Shown here: in pieces, positions 1 through 5,085 of the stretch
Layout: the number at the start of each line of letters is the position of its first letter
How positions within the stretch are numbered: position 1 is the first letter of the stretch
Origin: Methanocorpusculum sp.
GTDB taxonomy: Archaea > Halobacteriota > Methanomicrobia > Methanomicrobiales > Methanocorpusculaceae
DNA length: 5,085 nucleotides
NCBI GenBank assembly: GCA_029987395.1
Contig: DALTVX010000025.1
Coordinates: 1 to 5,085, forward strand
Reading direction: 5' to 3'
Made by a program: the position numbers and the translations under genes
The notes under the pieces: model-generated
The model's database searches: none
Told to the model about the DNA's origin: nothing
The model's input: only the letters and a program-made list of their open reading frames with translations

Positions 1-1454
1 GAGTCCATGATCGAGATGGAGATCACGATCGTTTGGGCTTTCCGGATCCCGGCATATTCCAAAATAGATTCATGGCAGGCATCACCATAGATGATGTTTT
101 CGCCACGTTTTTTCTCTCTCACCACCGTATCAGGGTTCAGTTCGAGGATGGTGTAGGGGATATCCATCTTTTTTAGTGCACGGCCCACGTATTTTCCTCC
201 GAGTCCGTATCCAACGATGATCACATGTCCATCCTGCATTTTTTCGCCCAACATGTCTAGATCATCACCATTTTTGTATTTATCCGGAAGGCGTGCGGTG
301 ATACTTTTGCTTATTCCCGGTGCGGCCGCCACAATAAATGGCGTTATTGCCATAGTTACGATCGATATCGCTAGAAACACCTGATACATGTTCTGAGATA
401 AAATTCCGGCTGTCAGCCCGGTCGATCCTAAAATGAATGAGAATTCTCCCACCTGCGAAAGACCGATCGCCGAAAGGATGGCCACCCCGGCTGAGATGCC
501 GATCACTCTCACCGAAATTATGTTGATCATGGTCTTTCCGAGGAGAAGCAGGACTGAGACCACGAGGATCAGCAGAAGGTGTTCACTCAGATAGGTCAGA
601 TTCAGCATCATGCCGATCGAAACGAAGAAGAAACTTGTCAGCAGATCACGGATCGGCATCACCTGACCGATCACCTCGTGACTGTAATCTGAGCCCGAGA
701 TGGCTACTCCCGCAAGGAATGCTCCAAGGGCAAGTGAAACGCCATTGAGAGACATGATCCAAGCGATACCAAAGCAGATCAGTACGATCGCCATGATAAA
801 GAGCTCACTGCTTCTGGTGAGTGCGACCCTCTGGAGGAATTTTGGGACCAGATATACGGCCGCGATGAGGATCGCTATTAATATTACCATTCCGATGAGA
901 AACGTCAGCATCGATCCGGCAAAATCGGTATCTGCGGTTCCGGCAAGCAAAGGAACGAGCATCATCATCGGTACAACGTTCAGGTCCTGGAATATCAGCA
1001 GTCCAAGAGCGATCTTTCCGTGTTGGGTGTCGATCTCGCCGGATTTCTGATAAATATTCATTATGATCGCGGTTGAAGAGTGGGCAACCAAGAATCCGAT
1101 GAACAGTGCAACGCTTGAGGAAAACCCTGCACTGACCATTATTACCCAGACCGCTCCGGTGGTGAGTATGAGCTGGAGTCCTCCTCCGATCAGGACCACT
1201 TTCTTCATTGAAAGCAGACTTTTCAGAGGTATCTCGAGACCGATCGTGAACATCAGCAGGATAACACCGAGTTCTGCGAGGATCGATACCTGATCTTCGG
1301 TGATCAGATGGAGACCGAAGGGTCCAACAATGACACCGGTAATAAAATATCCAATAATAAATGGGATACGAAGCCTTTTCCCGATAAATAACACTCCAAT
1401 GGCGCATGTAAGCACGATCACAATTGCCAGAATCAGCTCTGCTTCGGCGACCAT
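1..1454 (-). CDS. Kef-type CPA2 monovalent cation/proton antiporter, partial (C-terminus beyond left edge)
   Basis: The first 484 residues of a membrane antiporter of the monovalent cation:proton antiporter-2 (CPA2/KefB-like) family are visible. Residues 1-380 are almost wholly hydrophobic, with about a dozen membrane segments. Family landmarks are AHSSTAI (124-130), the ion-binding-type QDLNVVP (156-162), SFFFVSIGMML (274-284) and LSQVGEFSFIL (332-342). A cytosolic Rossmann (TrkA-N/RCK) domain starts near residue 408, with the nucleotide-binding glycines GYGLGG (415-420) and an acidic ELN at the end of the second strand (438-440). The expected role is exchange of K+ or Na+ for H+ across the cell membrane, gated by a bound nucleotide. 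This is family knowledge; the ion cannot be read from the sequence. The ATG at 1454 has GGAG five bases upstream and no in-frame start close before it. The reading frame is intact to the window edge. YbaL/KefB-type relatives are longer, so the end of the Rossmann domain is missing here only because the window stops. Confidence 0.93.
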   Translation of the reverse strand, partial: MVAEAELILAIVIVLTCAIGVLFIGKRLRIPFIIGYFITGVIVGPFGLHLITEDQVSILAELGVILLMFTIGLEIPLKSLLSMKKVVLIGGGLQLILTTGAVWVIMVSAGFSSSVALFIGFLVAHSSTAIIMNIYQKSGEIDTQHGKIALGLLIFQDLNVVPMMMLVPLLAGTADTDFAGSMLTFLIGMVILIAILIAAVYLVPKFLQRVALTRSSELFIMAIVLICFGIAWIMSLNGVSLALGAFLAGVAISGSDYSHEVIGQVMPIRDLLTSFFFVSIGMMLNLTYLSEHLLLILVVSVLLLLGKTMINIISVRVIGISAGVAILSAIGLSQVGEFSFILGSTGLTAGILSQNMYQVFLAISIVTMAITPFIVAAAPGISKSITARLPDKYKNGDDLDMLGEKMQDGHVIIVGYGLGGKYVGRALKKMDIPYTILELNPDTVVREKKRGENIIYGDACHESILEYAGIRKAQTIVISISIMD

Positions 1455-1459
1455 TAGTT

Positions 1460-1463
1460 CTCC
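1460..1463 (-). promoter_or_regulatory. Ribosome binding site of the antiporter gene
   Basis: GGAG on the minus strand lies five bases before the ATG at 1454. It supports that start and is the only well-spaced Shine-Dalgarno site among the genes of this window. Confidence 0.55.
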
Positions 1464-1476
1464 ATCATATGTAGGA

Positions 1477-1514
1477 CTAATATATACGTCGATGAGTAAA
1501 AAACGTACCTATAC
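1477..1514 (-). promoter_or_regulatory. Candidate archaeal promoter boxes for the antiporter gene
   Basis: Two TATA-like boxes are seen on the minus strand. TATATATTAG (1486-1477) would place transcription initiation about 26 bases on, almost at the ATG, leaving no room for the GGAG site. GTATAGG (1514-1508) would give a leader of roughly 30 bases that includes GGAG, so it fits better if that site is used. No start site can be proved from sequence alone. Confidence 0.3.
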
Positions 1515-1520
1515 TTTTTT
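1498..1520. repeat. A6/T6-flanked imperfect palindrome
   Basis: On the plus strand AAAAAA-C-GTA pairs with TAC-TTTTTT around a four-base CCTA loop, giving nine pairs with one bulged C at 1504. Either strand would end in a run of six U after a stem, so it could work as a bidirectional terminator between the antiporter and upstream genes. It also contains one of the two candidate TATA boxes, so it could instead be an operator. The pairing is seen directly; the function is inferred. Confidence 0.4.
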
Positions 1521-1611
1521 CCTCTTAGAAGGGCAGTATTATCCTTTTATTCCAAAAAAGCCAGTATAACGAATCTACTTTTGCCGTTTGCGAGATCATG
1601 ACGAAAGGTGC

Positions 1612-1638
1612 GCCCGGTTTTAGCACAAAACCGCGGGC
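1612..1638. repeat. Stable hairpin in the spacer after the small coiled-coil ORF
   Basis: GCCC-GGTTTT pairs with AAAACC-GGGC around the five-base loop AGCAC. This gives ten base pairs, with GC bulged at 1633-1634. It lies 35 bases past the stop codon of the small ORF. The spacer 1455-1672 holds this hairpin and the A6/T6 palindrome, and I see no further gene in it. The hairpin may be part of a transcript end, a small RNA or the remnant of a mobile repeat; the sequence does not decide. Confidence 0.45.
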
Positions 1639-1672
1639 CAGGCGATCAAAAAGAATACTAGGGTCCCTGCTT

Positions 1673-1825
1673 TTACTGCAGAGAGCAGGTTGAGCAGCTG
1701 CTGTGCAGATTGCGCTGAGTGAGCTGGGCGACCTGGAGTTCGAGGTCACGGATCCTTGCGATCATGTCGGCGTGATCACGCTCGAGTTCTACGAGGCGTT
1801 TTTCCATGTTTTCTGCTGATGTCAT
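1673..1825 (-). CDS. Small coiled-coil protein with CxxC tail, 50 residues, hypothetical
   Basis: I do not recognise a family. The ORF encodes 50 residues dominated by one amphipathic helix. Hydrophobic residues fall in a strict heptad (M7, L14, M21, L28, L35), with a second set at L11, I25 and V32 and polar H18 and N39 in the same register. This is the pattern of a parallel coiled coil. The tail carries C44-S-T-C47, a possible metal or disulfide pair. Codons end mostly in C or G (CTC, GAC, ATC, CAG), as expected of a translated gene in this genome. There is no Shine-Dalgarno site, but TATAA lies about 29 bases before the ATG, compatible with a leaderless message. It could be a free-standing oligomerisation or regulatory peptide, or the surviving N-terminus of a larger decayed gene such as a transposase. 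It is flanked by spacers on both sides and shares no operon. Confidence 0.5.
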   Translation of the reverse strand: MTSAENMEKRLVELERDHADMIARIRDLELQVAQLTQRNLHSSCSTCSLQ

Positions 1826-1850
1826 GTATAACAGGTTGTTGTTTTGGGTC

Positions 1851-1860
1851 TTATAGATTG
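1851..1860 (-). promoter_or_regulatory. TATA-like box before the small coiled-coil ORF
   Basis: CAATCTATAA on the minus strand has its TATAA at 1855-1851, centred about 28-29 bases before the ATG at 1825. At the usual archaeal TATA-to-start distance, transcription would begin at or near that ATG, which agrees with the absence of a ribosome binding site. Confidence 0.35.
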
Positions 1861-1938
1861 GTTATGGCGGGTCGGATGCTGAAAGCAGACGACCACGGGG
1901 TGGTTGTGATGTCTCCGTGCACGGGATGTTCGGTCGTT

Positions 1939-1945
1939 AAAAAAA
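1939..1945 (-). terminator. U-tract after the ATPase/DUF4276 operon
   Basis: The minus strand carries seven consecutive T about 46 bases beyond the stop codon of the DUF4276 gene. Archaeal transcription commonly ends at such U-rich tracts without a stem. The rest of the 1826-1990 spacer shows only a ten-base palindrome (CCGTGCACGG, 1915-1924) and a short hairpin (ACCAC/GTGGT, 1892-1904), with no further gene. Confidence 0.4.
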
Positions 1946-1990
1946 TCGTGTGGATTTCATCACATTATTTTTAGAGTGGCCGGATACAGT

Positions 1991-2653
1991 TCAGCAATGA
2001 GAACGTGCGTATTTTTCAAGTTTATCCAGCCAGTTGTTAAAATGCGGACACCCCCTCCTCATTGCATCGAGTCCAATCTGCTCTGCGATCGAAATCCCGT
2101 GATAGATTTTCTGGTATTGATCATCGTAGATTTCCTTAAGGTGAACGGATGGACCTTTATTCGTGTCGATTTTTTCCGGTCCGCCAAATTTATGAAGAAC
2201 AGCCTCCAGTTTGCTCAATTTTAATGGTGTGGCGTTTTGGAGGTTTCTGTTTATGGTATCAGTGCTGGAGAAAAGAAGTGCTTCAAATTCGTGGAGTTGA
2301 ATGTAGGGAATGAAGTCAGGAGAGGGTCCAGCTATATCCTCTTGGAGTTTTTGTTCGAGGAACTTCACTTTTTCTTCTGCATTTGTCAGGGATTCTGCGT
2401 CCTGTTTCCCTGGAAAACCAGAAGGTAGCTGATAGAGGTCTATCATTGTGGTGATGAGACAGGATTCATGATCTCGTAGTCTGAGGGTGTTTTTGCGGAA
2501 TTGTTTATAGGTGGAGAGCCCTCCGAAATGGGTGGCGTCTGTCTGGTTGATATGAACTTTGACGGTGAAGCCAAGAGATGTTAAATGGGGTTTGAGGATC
2601 CTGTCGACAAAACGTTTTTCTGTGTCTCCTTCTACATGGATTTTGAGGAGCAT
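1991..2653 (-). CDS. DUF4276 family protein, predicted TOPRIM-like nuclease partner of the adjacent ATPase
   Basis: This is a 220-residue soluble protein, a normal length for DUF4276. Seen directly: an N-terminal strand and acidic motif VEGDTE (7-12, E8 being the TOPRIM-type glutamate), a second acidic motif MIDLYQLP (70-77, D72), the family hallmark HEFEALLFS (121-129), and the C-terminal block with GCPHFNNWL (201-209). DUF4276 is related in layout to TOPRIM nucleases such as AriB of PARIS, so metal-dependent cleavage of nucleic acid is the likely activity; this is inference. Only one Asp is present in the usual TOPRIM DxD position. The ATG is five bases after the ATPase stop, so the two are co-transcribed and probably form one complex. 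GGGAGG lies 15 bases before the ATG, inside the ATPase end, farther than ideal, so translational coupling is likely. There is no signal peptide or membrane segment. The assignment to the family is firm; the defence role is not proved. Confidence 0.85.
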   Translation of the reverse strand: MLLKIHVEGDTEKRFVDRILKPHLTSLGFTVKVHINQTDATHFGGLSTYKQFRKNTLRLRDHESCLITTMIDLYQLPSGFPGKQDAESLTNAEEKVKFLEQKLQEDIAGPSPDFIPYIQLHEFEALLFSSTDTINRNLQNATPLKLSKLEAVLHKFGGPEKIDTNKGPSVHLKEIYDDQYQKIYHGISIAEQIGLDAMRRGCPHFNNWLDKLEKYARSHC

Positions 2654-2658
2654 GATTA

Positions 2659-3723
2659 TTAGGGGTTGCCTCCCATGATGTTTTTACGCCATATCTCACC
2701 GAGTGTGTAGTCTTTTAACCAGTCTCTAAGTTCTTCTTTGTTAGGTCGGGTGATTTTTGTTTCGCCGTGTTCTTTTTCAGCGATGAGGATGTCGTCAGGG
2801 GTGAAACTGTTTACGAGCTGAATGGATTGTGTGGATATGAGTAGTTGAGAGTTGGCAGAGGCGAGTTTGATGAGTTCTGCAAGGATCTCTATCGCTTCCG
2901 GGTGGAGTCCGAGTTCGGGTTCGTCGATAATGATGAATTTAGGCGGGTTTGGCTGTAAGAGGAGGGTGGAGAGAGCGATGAATCTTAGGGTCCCGTCGGA
3001 TAAGGCAGAGAGCGGGAAGTCGTAGTGTTCAGCGTATCTGTCGTTCCAGAGGAGTCGGACATTGTCTCCTGTTTTGTGGAAAATAAAGTCTTTGAAGTCG
3101 GGGAAGGCGAATCGGATCGCATTAATAATGTTTTCGTAACTTTTTGAATGGGTATTTTTGATTTCGTAGAGGATTGCTGCGAGGTTGTCTCCGTCGGGAT
3201 GGAGGTATCTAGTTTGGGTTATACCAGAGACTCGTTTTAATGGTGAGGCGTCGCCTGTGTCCTGGAAGTGGTAGAGGATGAAGTGGTTTTTGAGTTCCTC
3301 GAGCTTTTCTTTGAGGTCAGGAGTTTTTTCGAATTCAGCAACCTGTGAGTGAACACTGGTAATTCCGGAGAGATAAAAATCCACATCTGCTTTGTCACTG
3401 AGGATAATATTGTCATCTTTTCCCGCCATTAGGAAATAGCTGTAATTATGTCGTTTTTCGATATCAATACTTATCATTACGTGATCAGTATTTTTTGTTC
3501 CATAGTGGAAGTTTTGGTTTGCTCCGCCATTTTTTTCGATATATTTTGGGAGGTATTTGGGGTTGTTGACTATTATTTCCAATAGTTCGAAGGCAGAGAG
3601 AAAACTGCTTTTTCCAGATCCATTTGCCCCTAAGAGGATGTTGATTTTTCCGAAGGTGACCTCCACTTTTTTAATGGATTTCCAGCCCTCAATGGATATT
3701 GTATTGATTGGAAGAGTGTCCAT
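2659..3723 (-). CDS. AAA_21/AAA15-type ABC-like ATPase, paired with DUF4276
   Basis: This 354-residue cytosolic ATPase belongs to the SMC/ABC-like group that partners OLD-type nucleases. From the ATG at 3723, motifs run in order: a start strand with IEGWKSIKKVEV (11-22), Walker A GANGSGKS (32-39), a variable helical insert (about 125-200), signature loop LSDGTLRF (241-248), Walker B FIIIDEPE (263-270) with E268 as catalytic base, D-loop LGLHPEA (271-277), and STQS (297-300) where classic ABC ATPases have the switch histidine. The C-terminus (335-354, WLKDYTLGEIW onward) is typical of ATPases next to DUF4276. It probably binds DNA or senses a trigger and gates the partner nuclease; this is inference from the related systems. 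The frame stays open for 75 codons upstream to 3948. The family fold begins at 3723, so I choose that ATG. It lacks a Shine-Dalgarno site and may be leaderless. Parts of the first half are clearly AT-richer than the flanking genes. Confidence 0.9.
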   Translation of the reverse strand: MDTLPINTISIEGWKSIKKVEVTFGKINILLGANGSGKSSFLSAFELLEIIVNNPKYLPKYIEKNGGANQNFHYGTKNTDHVMISIDIEKRHNYSYFLMAGKDDNIILSDKADVDFYLSGITSVHSQVAEFEKTPDLKEKLEELKNHFILYHFQDTGDASPLKRVSGITQTRYLHPDGDNLAAILYEIKNTHSKSYENIINAIRFAFPDFKDFIFHKTGDNVRLLWNDRYAEHYDFPLSALSDGTLRFIALSTLLLQPNPPKFIIIDEPELGLHPEAIEILAELIKLASANSQLLISTQSIQLVNSFTPDDILIAEKEHGETKITRPNKEELRDWLKDYTLGEIWRKNIMGGNP

Positions 3724-3741
3724 GATATGATGTGTTTTTGT

Positions 3742-3758
3742 GTTATAGGGTATTAAAG
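3742..3758 (-). promoter_or_regulatory. Candidate TATA region of the ATPase/DUF4276 operon
   Basis: The minus strand reads CCTTTAATACCCTATAAC just before the ATPase start. TTTAATA (3757-3751) is centred about 31 bases before the ATG at 3723, which would give a leader of only a few bases. TATAA nearby is too close to serve that ATG. A very short leader fits the lack of a ribosome binding site. Confidence 0.35.
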
Positions 3759-3945
3759 GTATTTTTGCGGGGGAAATTGTATTGAGAATCCGTATGCTCT
3801 TGTAAAGTGGAACGTTGGCATACATTTGCGTGTATGACTTCACCCTCCTCATCGCACGAAAATGAAACTGATCTTCCCCATATGATCTGTGCGGATGCCT
3901 CCCTCTTGAGCCGCCTCTTATATCAAAACTCGATTTTACACCCAA

Positions 3946-3960
3946 CAAAATAAAAAAAAA
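3946..3960 (-). terminator. U-rich terminator downstream of the phosphoesterase
   Basis: On the minus strand this reads nine T, then A, then four T or more, ending in TTTTATTTTG-like sequence. It follows the two hairpins and is flanked by CCAAC/GTTGG arms. A long U-tract of this kind is a normal archaeal terminator and would insulate the ATPase operon from transcription of the upstream gene. Confidence 0.5.
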
Positions 3961-3983
3961 TATGGGTTGGTCCAGCCGAATCG

Positions 3984-4018
3984 CAAATCAAAGATTTGGT
4001 CGCAAGGCAAAGCCTTGC
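3984..4018. repeat. Two tandem perfect hairpins with AAA loops
   Basis: CAAATC-AAA-GATTTG (3984-3998) and GCAAGGC-AAA-GCCTTGC (4002-4018) stand three bases apart. Both stems are perfect (six and seven pairs) and both loops are AAA on the plus strand, TTT on the minus strand. Shared architecture with different stem sequence suggests a structured repeat or transcript-end element rather than chance. Whether copies exist elsewhere in the genome cannot be seen here. Confidence 0.6.
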
Positions 4019-4054
4019 TCAACTGAGGCCGCCCCTACGGGACACCCCGCCTGT

Positions 4055-5085
4055 TCACTTCACCCGGACGAGCAGTTCCGCATTCTCGATAGCGACATCA
4101 GTATGGTTTATTATCTGTCCAGCCGCGATCGTATTCCTGTGATTATGTCCGGCGATCCACATCAGCAGATTTGGATACTTCTGCTGCTCTGTGATCAGCA
4201 CCCCTTCGGGGATCTCCGAGTTGAGACTCCAGCCTGATGGTGAGCCTACCTTCGTCGTAAGGATCGGGATATGAGCTGCAATCATCATCAGCACCCCTTC
4301 ATCCTGTCCTTTCTGCAGTTCTGCCTTCAGCCAGGCAAACCGCTCTTCATCGAGTGATCCGTGACCGTGTACCCAGATATCTTCAAGCGTAGAACCATTC
4401 TCGGTCGTATCATCCTGCATGCTGATCCGAACACCCTCGACCGGATCGAACGAATAGCATGCAAAGTCATCTGTGATCATCTCTTCCGTATATCCGTGTC
4501 CATACGGAAGGGAACTCGAGTTCAAAAACTCCTGCATAAATCCGACACGGACCCCGTTCTCACCAAGTAGGCGGCGATCTTCATCCGCTATGACCTTTGG
4601 AGCTGAGGTCAGCAGTGAAGCATTGCCCATACCGATTATCGCACCATTCGGATCAGAACCATTGAAAACACCCATATAATACCCAGTGAGCGACGGGTCT
4701 CCTGTTGTGAGAAGATCGAGCCGCATATTTGCGACGGTATCGCCGCGAAGGATCCTGCATGCATTCTCATCCACCGTGAACACTCCCGTATAGAACTCAT
4801 CATGATTTCCGATCGTCTGATACCAGGGCATCTCCAGACCTTCTGCCGCAAATGTCTTCTGGTAATCGATATTTTTTTGCCTATGTTCCCGCCGGATGTT
4901 GGATCGATCGCTTTTCCGTCGAGCACGTCAATGAACCAGCGCAGTTCATTGTACTGGGCGTTGTTTACCGCATCTCCAAGGGATAGTACCAGATCGACAC
5001 CGTCCGTTTTATTTATGTCATTGATCGTTCGAACTGCGGCATTCAGCACCTGGGTCGTAAACATCGAGACAGGTGAATACGCCGA
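4055..5085 (-). pseudogene. Metallophosphoesterase resembling TIGR03768/RPA4764, frameshifted and partial
   Basis: A calcineurin-like phosphoesterase is encoded in two frames. The first part enters from the right edge in frame at 5085 and carries the metal motif LSLGDAVNNAQYNE (about 4988-4945). The second continues with WYQTIGNHDEF (about 4825-4793), IAAHIPI (H codon near 4272) and the final WIAGHNHRN (GHNH at 4150-4139). All metal-site motifs of the family are present: GD, GNHD, the AH histidine and GHxH. The frames join at seven A at 4878-4872; one more A would read on smoothly as GKKNIDYQKT. Relatives continue for many residues after GHxH, but here only about 27 follow before TGA, so the C-terminus appears lost or replaced. 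The substrate is unknown. The true N-terminus and any signal peptide lie outside the window. It may be a real pseudogene, or an intact gene with a one-base sequencing error plus a shortened tail. The family call is from memory of the motifs. Confidence 0.8.
4872..4878 (-). other. Frameshift site in the phosphoesterase (run of seven A)
   Basis: On the minus strand GGC is followed by seven A and then TATCGAT. The upstream frame reads GKKISITRR and loses family similarity; the downstream frame reads NIDYQKTFAAEGLEMPWYQ and keeps it. An eighth A, or a -1 slip on the run, would fuse both. Homopolymer miscounting, true mutation, phase variation and slippage all remain possible. Confidence 0.75.

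Larger units (their letters stand above)
3724..4054. other. Spacer of about 330 bases without a supported gene
   Basis: It separates the phosphoesterase remnant from the ATPase operon. From right to left it holds a GC-rich stretch (about 4025-4054), two AAA-loop hairpins (4018-3984), a long minus-strand U-tract (3960-3946), a TATAAG box (3922-3917) and a short CATACA/TGTATG hairpin (3819-3836), then the operon promoter. The ATPase frame is open through most of it, but the translation there has no family features. Confidence 0.5.

Noticed and set aside
805..1407. 200-residue minus-strand ORF
   Set aside because: It is a shifted frame inside the antiporter gene; the antiporter frame has all family motifs, and this one is rich in Arg, His and Cys with no recognisable domain.
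1525..1749. 74-residue minus-strand ORF in the left spacer
   Set aside because: It begins inside the small coiled-coil ORF in another frame, has no ribosome site, no domain and runs through the hairpin at 1612-1638.
1756..1974. 72-residue plus-strand ORF
   Set aside because: It lies antisense to the start of the small coiled-coil ORF; the Cys-rich translation has no family features and no ribosome site.
3819..3836. CATACA/TGTATG hairpin as an operator
   Set aside because: Six pairs with a six-base loop are easily met by chance, and it is far from the preferred promoter box.
2049..3853. Direct repeats bounding the ATPase/DUF4276 pair (CACCCTCCTCAT-like at 2049-2062 and 3842-3853)
   Set aside because: The match is short and imperfect, and the left copy lies inside the DUF4276 coding sequence (MRRGCPH), so it is not an insertion boundary.
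3962..4237. 91-residue plus-strand ORF
   Set aside because: It starts in the U-tract/hairpin spacer and reads antisense through the end of the phosphoesterase; no domain is seen.
4872..4878. Programmed -1 ribosomal frameshift
   Set aside because: The zero frame is GGC AAA AAA, so the slippery heptamer would be C AAA AAA rather than A AAA AAA, and I see no clear stimulatory stem downstream; a one-base indel is simpler.
1..5085. CRISPR array, tRNA or rRNA genes
   Set aside because: I see no regularly spaced direct repeats, cloverleaf with anticodon arm, or rRNA-like sequence in either strand.

Overview
This window looks like a chromosomal segment of a euryarchaeal methanogen, possibly of the Methanomicrobiales. 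That assignment is an inference. It rests on moderate GC, archaeal TATA-like A/T boxes placed about 25-30 bases before likely starts, weak or missing Shine-Dalgarno sites at several starts, U-rich tracts after genes, and the style of the proteins. No rRNA or other phylogenetic marker is present. Every gene I can support is on the minus strand, so the window reads right to left.

Layout, in the direction of transcription. (1) 5085-4055: a metallophosphoesterase resembling the TIGR03768/RPA4764 group. It enters from the right edge, is frameshifted in a run of seven A, and seems to end early after its last metal-binding motif. (2) 4054-3724: a gene-poor gap with two tandem perfect hairpins, each with an AAA loop (TTT on the minus strand), then a long minus-strand U-tract and a leader region. 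(3) 3723-1991: a tight two-gene operon encoding an AAA_21/AAA15-type ABC-like ATPase and a DUF4276 protein, separated by 5 bases. This is the accessory core of the window. It resembles the OLD-like ATPase plus TOPRIM-nuclease logic of PARIS, Gabija and OLD, and is probably a defence or genome-conflict module. (4) 1990-1826: a U-tract and spacer. (5) 1825-1673: a possible 50-residue coiled-coil protein with a CxxC tail. (6) 1672-1455: a gap with a strong hairpin and an A6/T6-flanked palindrome. (7) 1454-1: a Kef-type CPA2 cation/proton antiporter with the start of its C-terminal nucleotide-binding domain. It runs off the left edge.

The antiporter and the phosphoesterase look like ordinary housekeeping or surface genes with balanced base composition. 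The ATPase gene is locally more AT-rich, mainly in its first half, and sits between a damaged gene and a hairpin-rich spacer. This fits insertion of a mobile defence cassette. The ATPase and DUF4276 proteins very probably work together. Nothing in the sequence links them functionally to the antiporter or the phosphoesterase.
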